Shown: piece after piece, positions 41,939 through 51,239 of the stretch | Layout: the number at the start of each line of letters is the position of its first letter | Position numbering within the stretch: position 1 is the first letter of the stretch | DNA from: CAZENU01 sp965222125 | GTDB taxonomy: Bacteria > Chloroflexota > Dehalococcoidia > Lucifugimonadales > CAZENU01 | Length of the DNA stretch: 64,000 nucleotides | Direction: 5' to 3' | Assembly: GCA_965222125.1 (NCBI GenBank) | Contig: CBDCTC010000005.1 | Location: 248,001-312,000, forward strand | Notes under the pieces: generated by a model | Databases searched by the model: none | What the model saw: only the letters and a program-made list of their open reading frames with translations | What the model was told of the DNA's origin: nothing | Program-made: the position numbers and the translations under genes

Positions 41939-41997
41939 GGTTAGGCGGGTTTACTCAGGGTCTGGCAATACGCGCACGGGAATGCCAATCGCCCAAA

Positions 41998-42930
41998 CTA
42001 CAGGCCGTAGACCTTCCGCGCGTTTTCGCCGCGGATGAGGGCGAGGTCGTCCTCCGTCATGTAGCTGCACCGCTCCTTGATGTAGTCGAACTGGTAGCGG
42101 TACTGGTCCACAGTGGGCAGCTCTATGTCGGTGAATTCCGATCCCCACATCAGCTTGGACGGCCCGAAGGTATCGTAGAAGGCCTTGATCACCTCGTCGT
42201 CAGGGCCGTAGCGGTTGGGCTTGCCTCGCAGCCCGTCGAGGCCCGTGAGAAGGTCTAGGTAGACATCGTGCTCTGTAATGAGCTTTACGGCACTCTCGGG
42301 GATAGAGACTGTGCCGTCATCCCTGAGACAGCTGGGAGGATCGATGCCGTGGATCAGCACAACGGTGAGGTCCGGGAATTTCTCGAACACGTTCAGCAGC
42401 GTGGGGCTCACGGCGTCGAAGTTCTCAGGATAGCAGGTTATGCAGGCGGGTGCCCCCAGCGACTGGACCAGCTCCCACTGCGGATTGTATCGCTCGTCGT
42501 CGAAGTGGTAGAAGGGATCGGGTGATCCCCAATCATTCGGATCGTAGCCTGTGGCCGCGCGGGTTTCCGGAGGCCATGGGTCGTAGTACCATCCTTTGAA
42601 CCCCCAGTCTTCCACGTACGTCCGTATGAGCTCGAGGCCCTCGTCGCCCGGCAGCTTCCTCTCGTCTATCTTGGCAATGGCCGCAAAGCGGTCAGGGTAC
42701 TCCCGGAGCACCCGACGGTGGTATGAGTGCAGGTATCCGGAGCAGTGGAGAACCTGCATGTCAACGCCTATCGCGTCCATCAGGAACAGGTTGTCTCGAT
42801 GAGACATTCCGTACTTGAACTTCTTGTCGTACTCGTTTCCGATGTCCTGGACCTCGACCTGGCTGATGTGGCTGTGGTTATCGACTACCAGAGGTCGGTT
42901 TCCGTTGGACGGATCCGTATGTCCTTCCAT
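41998..42930 (-). CDS. Amidohydrolase-2 family hydrolase
   Basis: 310 aa. LVVDNHSHISQVE carries the strand-1 HxH, VVLIHGIDPPS the metal His, and SKLMWGSEFTDIELP the C-terminal motif with Glu where many relatives have Asp. Longer than its paralogues in the window and similar to ACMSD/5-carboxyvanillate-type decarboxylases, which cleave aromatic acids. The start follows GGAGGAGA. Substrate unknown. Confidence 0.8.
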   Translation of the reverse strand: MEGHTDPSNGNRPLVVDNHSHISQVEVQDIGNEYDKKFKYGMSHRDNLFLMDAIGVDMQVLHCSGYLHSYHRRVLREYPDRFAAIAKIDERKLPGDEGLELIRTYVEDWGFKGWYYDPWPPETRAATGYDPNDWGSPDPFYHFDDERYNPQWELVQSLGAPACITCYPENFDAVSPTLLNVFEKFPDLTVVLIHGIDPPSCLRDDGTVSIPESAVKLITEHDVYLDLLTGLDGLRGKPNRYGPDDEVIKAFYDTFGPSKLMWGSEFTDIELPTVDQYRYQFDYIKERCSYMTEDDLALIRGENARKVYGL

Positions 42931-42966
42931 GTCTCCTCCTTTCGTCCAACCTAGAGGGTTTCCAAA

Positions 42967-43080
42967 GGTGATTCCCTATGGCCTCCTCTCCCTTGACGGG
43001 AGAGGATTGAGGTGAGGGTGAAGGTGTTGGCACGACTCCCCCTCATCCTAACCTTCTCCCGTCAGGGGAGAAGGGGCTTC
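42967..43080. repeat. Intergenic stem-loop repeat pair
   Basis: CCTCTCCCTTGACGGGAGAGG and CCTTCTCCCGTCAGGGGAGAAGG are two hairpins. GAGAGGATTGAGGTGAGGGTG between them is the inverse of sequence at 17602, so this is the same repeat family in opposite orientation. Confidence 0.65.
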
Positions 43081-43126
43081 GAAAACGCTGTGTCAGACGG
43101 ATTGATGTCAGACCAGGTCTATATCA

Positions 43127-44333
43127 TCAGTCCGAGGCCTGCAAGCGAGAACGGCCGGCCGAGCCTGTTTCGGCGCTGACTCGATCTTCCGCCGGGTGTC
43201 CGCCTTCGATGCCCGGCTCGGGCGGGCCGCCGGCCGCCGCCGCCCACTCCTCGCGCAGCAGCCCGTAGTAGACGTCGTCTGTTCTCGGGTAGCCGGGACG
43301 GACGTCTTGCCCTGGCTCCGCCGCACTCCCTCTCGCGTCATCCCCAGCTTCTCCATCACGCGCCACGACCGCCGGTTGCGGAGGTCGGCGTGGGCGGAGA
43401 TTTTCGCGAGAGACCGTTCACTGAATCCCCAATCGCCGACGGCGCCGACGGCCTCCGGCATCATACCGCGGCCCCAATACGACCGACCGAGGCTGTAGTG
43501 CAACTCGCCCGTGTCACGGCGCGCGTCGACGCTGAGACCGATGCCGCCAACGACCGTCCCGTCGAGCGCATTGCCCAGGTAGGCTCCCGTTCCGGGGAGG
43601 CCCGCATCTGGCGCGCAATGAACTCCTCGGCGTTCCGCCGCGTATATGGCTGTGGGACGGCGGGGAGCAGATACTCTGCCCACTCGGGGTCCCTGGCGTA
43701 GGCGAAGACGTCGTCGACGTCGCCCGGGCCGAAGCGCCGCAGGACGAGTCTCTTCGTGCGCAGGTCGGGTACCGCCGCAGCCTGCGGATCGGCCGGCCGC
43801 GTGGGAGCCGGAGGCAGGGGGTCGTCGTCGCTGTGCCAGTCTTCACGGATCACGCCGTAGGCGACGCTTTCCCCTCCCTGTCCGCGTCGCATCAGGCCCT
43901 CTCGTGTCATACCCAGCTTCTCCATCACGCGCCACGACTGCCGGTTTCGGGCGTCGGCGAACGCCCTCACCTTGCTCAGCCCCGACTTCCGGAACCCCCA
44001 GTCCACGACTGCGTGCGCGGCCTCTGGGGCAAGCCCCTTGCCCCAGTGCGGCTTGGCGATCTCGTAACTGAGCTCGGCAATGTCGCGTCCTTCAAACCAC
44101 AGGATGGCCATGCCAATCACCTTACCATCGAGCTCCAGCGCAAACCACGGGTGCTCGTCCCAGGAGGTCAGCACCGCGCGTGCGACCATGTCCTCGGTCC
44201 CGCGCCTGTCGTATTGGTCGAAGAACGCGGCCCAGTCCGGGTCGCTGCCGTACTCGAGCACGTCGTCCACGTCGGACAGGCTGAACGGTCTCAGAAGCAG
44301 CCGATCCGTCCTGAGCTCGGTGGGCTCGGTCAT
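43127..44333 (-). pseudogene. Double GNAT acetyltransferase with two frameshifts in domain 2
   Basis: Domain 1 (44333 to about 43830) is a complete RimJ/RimL-type GNAT: ELRTDRLLLRPFSLSDVDD, GMAILWFEGRDIAELSYEIAK, WGKGLAPEAAHAVVDWGF and SWRVMEKLGMTREG. Domain 2 repeats the same order (DLRTKRLVLRRFGPGDVDD...SWRVMEKLGMTREG) but changes frame near 43610 and again near 43330, ending VYYGLLREEWAAAAGG at about 43235 and running to 43127. Without the two indels it would be one protein of two GNAT domains. The substrate is unknown. Domain 1 alone may still be made with an altered tail. Confidence 0.7.
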
Positions 44334-44363
44334 GTCATGCTCTCCATATTGCCGCCCTCGTTG

Positions 44364-46154
44364 CTACCCATCGGCACCCTCCTGACTCGGGTCTCCCACG
44401 TCGCCGGTCCAGAGGCGTTGCATCTCCTCGGAGGTTCGCAGCAGGTCGTCCAGCTTGCCTTGTGCTTCGACCCTGCCTTCTTTGAGCACGACGATGTGGT
44501 CGGCGCGGCGGAAGGCGGCGCGCCGGTGGGACACGACCAGGGCGTTCGCGTCGGGCAGCTCGAACATCCTGTCCCAGAGCTGCCGCTCCGTCTCGACGTC
44601 GAGCGCGCTGGACAGGTCGTCGAAGACGAGCAGCTCCGGCTGCCTGACGAACATGCGGGCGGCGGCGGTGCGCTGCACCTGCCCTCCGGAGAGCCGGACG
44701 CCTCTCGGCCCGACGATCGTGTCCAGGCCGTTCTCGAGCTGCTCGATGTCCTGCTCCATGACTCCGAGGCGGACCGCGGCGTCCAGATCGACCTCGCTCT
44801 CCGGCAGGCCCATGAGGATGTTGTCTCTCAGGGTGTCGCTGAAGAGCCTGGGGACCTGCGGCGTGTAGGCGCAGCGCGGAGGCACGAGGAACGTCCTCGG
44901 CTCCTCGACCCGCTCGCCGTTCCAGAGCACGTCGCCCGAATCTGCCGGGACGAGTCCAAGCATCGCCCTGAGCAGGGTGGTCTTGCCGGACCCGATGCGG
45001 CCGGTGATCACGGTGAACGATCCGCGCCGGATGTGCAGGCTGATCTCCGATACGCCGCGGCCTGTCTCGGGGTGCGCGCAGGTCAGCCTGTCGACGCGGA
45101 GGCTGTCCAGGCGATGGGCGTCCGTCTTCGCGACGCGAGGCACTTCGTCGAGCGGTCCCCGCAGTCGGAGCGGCTCGTTTCGCACGAGGTCCTGCGGCGT
45201 GTCCTCGTCCATGAGCTCCGCGAGCCTCCTGAAGGAAATCCTGGCCCTCTGCAGGTTCGCGATCTGCTCGCCGAGCATGGTCGGGAAGTAGGCGATGTAT
45301 CCGGCCTGCACCACTCCCACCAGCAGGGCGAAGTCCCCTAGTGTGAACGACCCTCCGGTCATCAGATGGGCGGCGGTGAGCAACACGACGCCGATGGTCA
45401 GCGTCAGCGTGCTCTGGCCGACCGAATCGATGCCGGCGTCCAGCACGGCCTCCTTCAGCGACGCCCGGCGCCGCCGCTCGCCGAGCCGGTCGAAGTGGTC
45501 CACGGCGTCCTGCTCGGCGCCCGCCACCTGTATGGCCTGAACGGCGCCGAGCAGCTCGCCGAGCGATCCGGACACCCTGCCGGTCGCCCGGCGGGCCGCC
45601 TCGCGGTACGACCGAATCCACGCGCCCAGGATTCTCGTGACGACCACCACGACGACGCTGGGCAGGAAGACGACCGACGCGACCAGGGGACTGACCTGGA
45701 ACATGACGAAGAACGTGGCGGCCATAACGACGACGTAGCCTACAAGAATCGGCGGCACGGTCAGCGGCTCAACGATGGCGCTCACGTCGTCCCGAAATCG
45801 GTTGATCGCGTCGCCTGCGCCGGGCGCGCCCCGGCGCGGCCGGCCTTCGATGACGGCCTTGAAGAGGTTCGTCTGAAGTCTCGTCTCCAGCATGGAGCGG
45901 AGGACGTCCTCGGAGACCCCGGAGGCGGTCTGCATGACGGAGAGATGGAACGCGTCGACGCCGATCTTCAGGGCGAGAATCGTCCAGACGCTGAACTCAA
46001 GGGTGGCTTCGCCGGTCAGCGAGTCGAACAGCTCCCTCAGCAGCAGCGCCGCAATCAGCGGCAGCCCCAACGCGCCGACGAAGGTGAGCGCACTTAACGC
46101 ATACAGGCCCAGGTTGGCCTTGGCCAGCCGCCAGAAGTAAGGCCACACGCTCAC
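44364..46154 (-). CDS. Heterodimeric ABC exporter, second subunit (pair 1)
   Basis: 596 aa, six helices then an NBD. Walker A GRIGSGKTT, signature RLSGGQVQR intact, but Walker B is LLVFDDLSSALD with Asp for the catalytic Glu; the His switch is kept (VVSHRRAAFRRADHI). Its NBD therefore supplies LSGGQ to the active site formed with the first subunit. It overlaps that subunit's stop by 4 nt (GTGA). All three pairs share the RCAYTPQVPRLFSDTLRDNILMGLP-type stretch. Substrate not predictable; multidrug or lipid export is likely from the family (inference). Confidence 0.9.
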   Translation of the reverse strand: MSVWPYFWRLAKANLGLYALSALTFVGALGLPLIAALLLRELFDSLTGEATLEFSVWTILALKIGVDAFHLSVMQTASGVSEDVLRSMLETRLQTNLFKAVIEGRPRRGAPGAGDAINRFRDDVSAIVEPLTVPPILVGYVVVMAATFFVMFQVSPLVASVVFLPSVVVVVVTRILGAWIRSYREAARRATGRVSGSLGELLGAVQAIQVAGAEQDAVDHFDRLGERRRRASLKEAVLDAGIDSVGQSTLTLTIGVVLLTAAHLMTGGSFTLGDFALLVGVVQAGYIAYFPTMLGEQIANLQRARISFRRLAELMDEDTPQDLVRNEPLRLRGPLDEVPRVAKTDAHRLDSLRVDRLTCAHPETGRGVSEISLHIRRGSFTVITGRIGSGKTTLLRAMLGLVPADSGDVLWNGERVEEPRTFLVPPRCAYTPQVPRLFSDTLRDNILMGLPESEVDLDAAVRLGVMEQDIEQLENGLDTIVGPRGVRLSGGQVQRTAAARMFVRQPELLVFDDLSSALDVETERQLWDRMFELPDANALVVSHRRAAFRRADHIVVLKEGRVEAQGKLDDLLRTSEEMQRLWTGDVGDPSQEGADG

Positions 46155-47897
46155 ACGAGCACCTCCTCCATGCCGGTCCGCAGCAGATGGGAAAAGCGCG
46201 ACGACGGGTCTGCCGCGAGCGCGTCGCGGGCGCCGTGCTCCTGTATGCGGCCGCCGTCCAGGATCATGATCCGGTCTACTCGGTCTACCGTGGACAGACG
46301 GTGGGCGATGACGACCGCTGTGCGGTCATTCAGCAGCGTTTGAACTCCGCGATCCACCATCCGCTCCGTGGCCGGGTCGAGACGGGACGATGCCTCGTCG
46401 AGCACGACCACGTCCGGGTCCTTCAGGAAGACCCGACAGAAGGCGAGCATTTGCGCCTCCCCGGCGGAGAGCTGGCCTTCGCCGTGCGCGAGCTCCGTGT
46501 CCAGCCCGTCGGGCAAGGAGCGGTACCAGGCGTCGAGTCCCAGCAGCCCGAGGGTGTCGACGATGCGGTCGTCGCCCGCTCGGTCGCCGAACAGGTTCAG
46601 GTTGTCGCGGACGGAGGCCTGGTACAGCTGCACCTCCTGCGTTACCAGTCCGACGCGGGCGCGGAGCTCGGCTACGGGAGCCTGCCTTATGTCGAAGTCG
46701 TCCAGGCGCACCGCGCCCTCGGTCGGGTCGTAGAGCCGCAGCAGTAGCCGCGCCATCGTCGTCTTGCCGCTGCCGGTCCGGCCGAGAAGGCCCAGAGTCG
46801 TACCGGGTTCGAGCCTGAACGATACGTCGTCGAGCGCGTTGGCCTCCGAGTGGTAGCTGAACGAGACGCGGTCGAACGCCACGGCCGGCCTGTTCGAAGC
46901 CGCGAGGGCGAGAGGGCCGTCCGTTATCGCGGACTCTGTCTCTAGCAGCTCCTTGACGCGCTCGATGCTCACGCGGGCGCGCTGCAGGTCTTCGATCTGC
47001 CTCATGATGCGCCTGATGGGGCTGTGCATCAGCTCCCAGTAGTGGTACATCAGATAGGCCGTCCCTAGAGTGATGGCGTCGGACTGCACCAGGTATATGC
47101 CGGCCGCCAGTATCCCGGTGTAGAAGACCAGGCTCGACGTGTAGCCGGCCCCCGCGACGACGTTGGCCACCCCGAGAGCCTGGACGTTCGTCCAGAACCT
47201 CTTGCGCATCACCTCGCGAAACCGGCGCATCGTGTAGCCGGCCGCGCCGTTGGACTGGATGTCCTCGATGCCCGACAGCCTCTCCTCCAGGAAGCCGTAC
47301 ATCCCGGCCCTGGCCTGGCTCTCCTTGCGCCACCAGGGGACGCTTATGCGAAACAGCCACGGGCGTAACGTCACGTCTAGGAGCGCCCCGCCCAGCATGA
47401 TCAGACCGTACCGCCAGTCCTCGAGCCAGGCGACCGCCAGGACGCCGACGACCATCAGCGCGCCGCCGATCCACGACGATCGACATCTGCGAGAAGAAGT
47501 TGGCGAGCCGTTCTATGTCGCCGTCGATCCGCTCGATCAGTTCGCCCGGCGGATGGGCATTGTGGAACGACATGTCGAGCTTGAGGACGTGACGGGTCAC
47601 GTCCGAGCGCAGCCGGTTGGTAGTCCGCCATCCGATGTCCGCGCCCAGGTAGTAGTTCACGGCAGTCATGCCGCGCCCAAGCAGACCTACGCCCATGTAC
47701 AGCGCCGCCGCTACGTACAACGGCGACAGCTCGCCGCGCTCCTGCGCCAGGTCGAAGAACTGCCGAATAAACAGAGGCGCGGCGAGCTGCAGCCCCGTCG
47801 CGCCCACGATCACGAGGGCGAGCAGCGCCACCCTGAACCGGTGCGGCCTCAGGTATTCGCTCAGCAGGTCTAGGTAGGGCTTCAGGGATGTCAGCAT
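46151..47897 (-). pseudogene. Heterodimeric ABC exporter, first subunit (pair 1), one frameshift
   Basis: The N-terminal half runs MLTSLKPYLDLLSEYLRPHRF to LANFFSQMSIVVD, then the true frame continues (IGGALMVVGVLAVAWLEDW) one base over, near 47475; removing one base would give 582 codons. Membrane domain plus NBD with Walker A GRTGSGKTT, signature LSAGEAQML (degenerate), Walker B VVLDEASSRLD with the Glu, and VIAHRLSTVDRVDRI. It overlaps the second subunit by 4 nt. As this is the only fault in a conserved pair, it may be an assembly error. ATG at 47897 is preferred; a TTG is two codons earlier. Confidence 0.75.
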
Positions 47898-47934
47898 CGT
47901 CAAACGCCGTTATTGATTATTCCCCGGAAACGAA

Positions 47935-47961
47935 AAGGGCCTCCCGCGATGGGAGGCCCTT
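47935..47961 (-). terminator. Intrinsic terminator/attenuator upstream of exporter pair 1
   Basis: On the minus strand AAGGGCCTCCC-ATCGC-GGGAGGCCCTT, 11-bp perfect stem, followed by TTCGTTT. It stands between the leader ORF (stop at 47988) and the first exporter gene (start 47897), so it can stop transcription before the structural genes. A GGGAGGACC just before the leader stop can pair with the 5' arm (CCTCCC) and with GGTCCTCC at the leader start, giving mutually exclusive folds. Confidence 0.7.
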
Positions 47962-47987
47962 CCAAAAACGAGAAAAAGAACTGGGTG

Positions 47988-48068
47988 CTAGGTCCTCCCG
48001 TACGCCGTCGGGTTGTGGCGGGACGCCACAGCGTTGGAGAAATGCGTAGACAATCGGAGGAGGACCAT
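47988..48068 (-). CDS. Leader ORF (26 aa) of exporter pair 1
   Basis: ATG at 48066-48068 to TAG at 47988-47990, 27 codons including stop. The predicted peptide starts MVLLRLSTHF and ends NPTAYGRT. It begins 32 nt after an extended -10 (TGC-TAAGAT at 48105-48100), has GAGAC just before the ATG as a weak ribosome site, and is followed after 26 nt by the terminator at 47935-47961. The same length, MV start and GRT-stop are seen at 52501-52581 before exporter pair 2. Translation of this ORF would tune terminator formation. Not proven to be translated. Confidence 0.5.
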   Translation of the reverse strand: MVLLRLSTHFSNAVASRHNPTAYGRT

Positions 48069-48099
48069 CGTCTCAGCTGCCTGCTCTGGGATGCGCGGT

Positions 48100-48108
48100 A
48101 TCTTAGCA
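48100..48108 (-). promoter_or_regulatory. Extended -10 for exporter pair 1
   Basis: Minus-strand TGC-TAAGAT (48108-48100). No good -35 is clear. The region GGCTGTGCTAAGAT resembles GGCGTGTGCTAGCAT in the pair-2 promoter. Confidence 0.45.
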
Positions 48109-48262
48109 CAGCCGTCGGAGCGGTCTGGCACTGGGGGCATCTGTGGCGCCGACGCGCATCGAGACCTGTCTCGACACTCACGCGGACCGCGGCCTCATCG
48201 GATACCGAATCGGCGACGATCCGTCGTATACTATCGCGCGACGGTCTCAGGCGACGAGGGCG

Positions 48263-49405
48263 ATGGCATTGGACGCATCCAAAGGATTGACCGTAGGCGT
48301 GCTGGGTACGGGCCGCATGGGACGGCTCCATCTCAACGCGCTCGCCAACATTCGGAAGAGGGGCGTCGTCGTGGACGGCGCGGCGTGGCCCGTCAGGTTC
48401 GGCGTCTACGGCCGAAACGCCGCCAAGGTTGACGAGTGCGTTAGAGACTACGCGCCCGACTTCGCGGTGCTCGACATGGACGAGCTGATAGACCGCAGCG
48501 ACGTCGTGGACAACTGTCTCGTAAACTCCTTGCACTATGGCCCGTTGAGCAGTGCCATAGGCAGAGGCAAGCACTGCTTCACCGACAAGCCGCTCGCCAT
48601 GGACGCGGCGGAGGCGGAGTCGCTTCTGGCGGCCGCCCGCGATGCCGGCGTCCGACATGGCATCGTGCAGAACATGCGCTTCCAGGCCGGGCCGGCCAAG
48701 CTCCGGGAGATGATCGAGCAGGGCGACCTGGGCCGCATATTCCACGCCCGGGTCGTCTTCGGCTACTTCGTCGGCCCGGAGACCTCCAACCGGCCGGCGT
48801 GGTTCTACCGGAAAGAGGAGGCCGGCGGCGGCATCGTCCACGACATGATGGCCCACTTCTTCGACCTGCTTTCACATATGCTCGGGCCGATCGAGCGCGT
48901 CTTCTGCGAGACCGCCACCATGTTTCCGGAGCGGTCAGACGCCGACGGTGGCCGGTTCCGGGTCGAGGTCGAGGACGCGGCGGCGGTCACGGTCCGGTTG
49001 GCCTCAGGCGCGATTGCCGATGTCTTCGCGAGCTGGGTGCGGCGCAAGCACGAGGAGGTGCCGTTCTTCGAGGTGGACGGCGAGAAGGGGAGCGTGGCGT
49101 GCAGCTTCAACGAGCTGCTGTTCCAGGATGCGGCGCGCACCGCCGACTTCAGCTACGACCCGACCCGCGTGCAGCGCGGCTTCGATGAGGGGTGGGAAAG
49201 GGTGCCGCTGCAGCCCGAAGACCCGTTCGAGGTACAGCTGCGCGGCTTCCTCGAGGCGCTGGTGTCGGGGAGCGCCTACCGGCCCGACTGGGGAGACGCG
49301 GTGGTGACGCATCGGCTGATCGAGGCGGCCTACGAGTCGGCGCGCACCGGGCGCGCCGTCGACGTCCGGACGGCGTACGCCGGGGCGCCGCATGGCGCGG
49401 TATAG
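48263..49405 (+). CDS. Gfo/Idh/MocA-family oxidoreductase
   Basis: 380 aa. KGLTVGVLGTGRMGRLHLNAL is the Rossmann Gly motif; GKHCFTDKPLAMDAAEAESLLAAA matches the family's cofactor-lobe motif; GGGIVHDMMAHFFDLLSHMLG provides the active-site His/Asp region. It likely oxidises a sugar or cyclitol. The ATG was chosen as it starts just before the Rossmann strand; the frame continues upstream to 48143 but without family-like sequence. Divergent from exporter pair 1 and followed by PhyH, HpcH/HpaI and MDR genes. Confidence 0.85.
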   Translation: MALDASKGLTVGVLGTGRMGRLHLNALANIRKRGVVVDGAAWPVRFGVYGRNAAKVDECVRDYAPDFAVLDMDELIDRSDVVDNCLVNSLHYGPLSSAIGRGKHCFTDKPLAMDAAEAESLLAAARDAGVRHGIVQNMRFQAGPAKLREMIEQGDLGRIFHARVVFGYFVGPETSNRPAWFYRKEEAGGGIVHDMMAHFFDLLSHMLGPIERVFCETATMFPERSDADGGRFRVEVEDAAAVTVRLASGAIADVFASWVRRKHEEVPFFEVDGEKGSVACSFNELLFQDAARTADFSYDPTRVQRGFDEGWERVPLQPEDPFEVQLRGFLEALVSGSAYRPDWGDAVVTHRLIEAAYESARTGRAVDVRTAYAGAPHGAV

Positions 49406-49465
49406 TCAGAACGAGCATAAGGGTCTTCTCGGACACGCGGCGAGCGCGGCGGGATGAGGCAATTC

Positions 49466-50398
49466 ATGACAGAGTACGGCGAGCTCGAGGTTGCGAACGG
49501 CTGTCTGGGCGACCCGGAGGGCCTGAACGAGGCCTTCGACCGCCAGGGCTACCTCTTCTTTCGCGGTGTGCTGGACGCGGACGAGATCGGCGCCGTCCGG
49601 TCCGACTTCATGGCCGAGCTGGTTCGGCAGGGCTTCGTCGCTCCGGGAGCATCGCGGCCGGTCTGGACGGGCAGGGACCTGGAGGAGCTGGACGACGATC
49701 GGCTGTACGCGCTCGACTACTATCCCAAGCTGCTGGACACAGACACGACCCGGACCTTCACCGAAAGCGTATTCGGCGGCCCGGTCTTCATGTTCAGGTC
49801 CTGCACGATCCGCTACACGATGCCGGACGACGCGAAGCACGGCTCTCCCCCGCACCAGGACCACTTCTACATCAGGCACACGCCGGACTTCCGCACCCTG
49901 TGGATACCGCTGATGGACGTAGACAGGCCTGTCGGCGGGCTGGCGGTCGCCGAGGGGTCGCACAAGCGGGGCCTGCGGGAGCACGCCGAGCTCGACGTCT
50001 ATTCGTACGTTCTCAAGGGCCGCAAGCAAAAGGGTGTCGTACAGGAGACCATATCCGAGCCCTGGCTGACGACGACCTACGCGCCCGGGGACGTCATCGT
50101 CTTTCACAGCCAGATGCTGCACTGGGCCCTGCCAAACACATCGGACGTGATACGCCTGTCGATAGACGTGCGCTGCCAGCCGGCCTCGTCTCCGCGCTCG
50201 TGGCAGTCGGAGTCGACCCTGATGGAGCAGCGTCGCCTCAGGGCCGACGCGCAGGGGATCGCGATGGCTGAAGGGGCCGACAAGGAGTTGTTCGAGGCGC
50301 TGATAATCGAGATGATGGCGAGTGGGGTGCCCGCCGAGCGGGGCCCGATCCGGGAGCTGATGACCACGCTGAGCGGCGGTCGGCAGCCTGTTTCCTAA
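49466..50398 (+). CDS. Phytanoyl-CoA dioxygenase family enzyme
   Basis: 310 aa. Fe(II) ligands in PHQDHFYIRHTPD (His-x-Asp) and VIVFHSQMLHWALPN (His), with RLSIDVRCQP providing the 2-oxoglutarate Arg. ATG at 49466 has GAGG 6 nt upstream; an ATG four codons before is possible. It hydroxylates an unknown small molecule. It stands between an oxidoreductase and an HpcH/HpaI aldolase, like a catabolic operon: oxidise, hydroxylate, cleave. Confidence 0.82.
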   Translation: MTEYGELEVANGCLGDPEGLNEAFDRQGYLFFRGVLDADEIGAVRSDFMAELVRQGFVAPGASRPVWTGRDLEELDDDRLYALDYYPKLLDTDTTRTFTESVFGGPVFMFRSCTIRYTMPDDAKHGSPPHQDHFYIRHTPDFRTLWIPLMDVDRPVGGLAVAEGSHKRGLREHAELDVYSYVLKGRKQKGVVQETISEPWLTTTYAPGDVIVFHSQMLHWALPNTSDVIRLSIDVRCQPASSPRSWQSESTLMEQRRLRADAQGIAMAEGADKELFEALIIEMMASGVPAERGPIRELMTTLSGGRQPVS

Positions 50399-50411
50399 AC
50401 AGGGAGGAAAG

Positions 50412-51197
50412 ATGAACAACGCGGACAAGATCAAGGAAAAGTGGTCGCGCGGCGAGCTGTGCGTCGGCACCGTAGTCCAGTTTCTGGACCCTGCGGTGAC
50501 CGAGCTGTATGGGGAGGCAGGCTTCGACTTCGTTTGGATCGACCTGGAGCACTCGGCGATGAGCCTGTCGGACGCGCTGGGCCACGTACGGGCCGCGCGC
50601 GGCGTGGACATCGCGGCATTCATCCGCGTCCCGTCGCGCGATCCTGTGCTCGTAAAGCCGATTCTGGAGCTGCATCCCGCCGCCGTCATAGTTCCCAGGA
50701 TCGAGAGCGCCGTGGACGCCGAGGCCGCCGTGAAGGCATGCCGTTACCCGCCCGCGGGGGTCCGCGGTATCGGGCCGGCTCGCGGCGTGCGCTTCGGAGG
50801 CCGGGACATGGTCGACTATCTCGAAAAGTCGGCCGCCGAGACGATGGTGATCCTGCAGATCGAGCACGTCGACGCGGTGGCCGAGATAGACGCCATCCTC
50901 GACGTGCCGGGAGTGGACAGCATAGTGCCCGGTCAGGGCGACATCTCCGGGTCCATGGGCCTGCTCGGGCGTCCGAACCATCCCGACGTCGTCGCTGCGG
51001 TCGAGGCGATCTTCAGGGCGGCCAAGCGCAAGGGGATGCCGTTCGGCCACTCCACGGGCTACGACCCCGAGATAACGCGGCGCTGGATGGAGTTCGGCCC
51101 GAGCTGGATGGGGGTAGACGGCGACTGGATCACCTTGTACAAGCACGCGGCAGAGCTGGCGGCCGACGTTCGGGGCCTTGCGTCGCCCGGCGCCTAG
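50412..51197 (+). CDS. HpcH/HpaI family aldolase
   Basis: 261 aa, class II pyruvate-type aldolase barrel. DFVWIDLEHSAMSLSD holds the catalytic His region, VIVPRIESAVDAEAAVKACRYPP the conserved Arg/Glu, and VDSIVPGQGDISGSMGLLG the Asp/Glu metal region. Acts by reversible aldol cleavage of 2-keto-3-deoxy acids (for example 4-hydroxy-2-oxo acids). GGGAGGAAAG directly precedes the ATG. 13 nt after PhyH; probably one transcript with neighbours. Confidence 0.88.
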   Translation: MNNADKIKEKWSRGELCVGTVVQFLDPAVTELYGEAGFDFVWIDLEHSAMSLSDALGHVRAARGVDIAAFIRVPSRDPVLVKPILELHPAAVIVPRIESAVDAEAAVKACRYPPAGVRGIGPARGVRFGGRDMVDYLEKSAAETMVILQIEHVDAVAEIDAILDVPGVDSIVPGQGDISGSMGLLGRPNHPDVVAAVEAIFRAAKRKGMPFGHSTGYDPEITRRWMEFGPSWMGVDGDWITLYKHAAELAADVRGLASPGA

Positions 51198-51239
51198 AGC
51201 ACTAGCCGTTCGACGCAAGTGTCCGTAGGAGAGGTGCAA

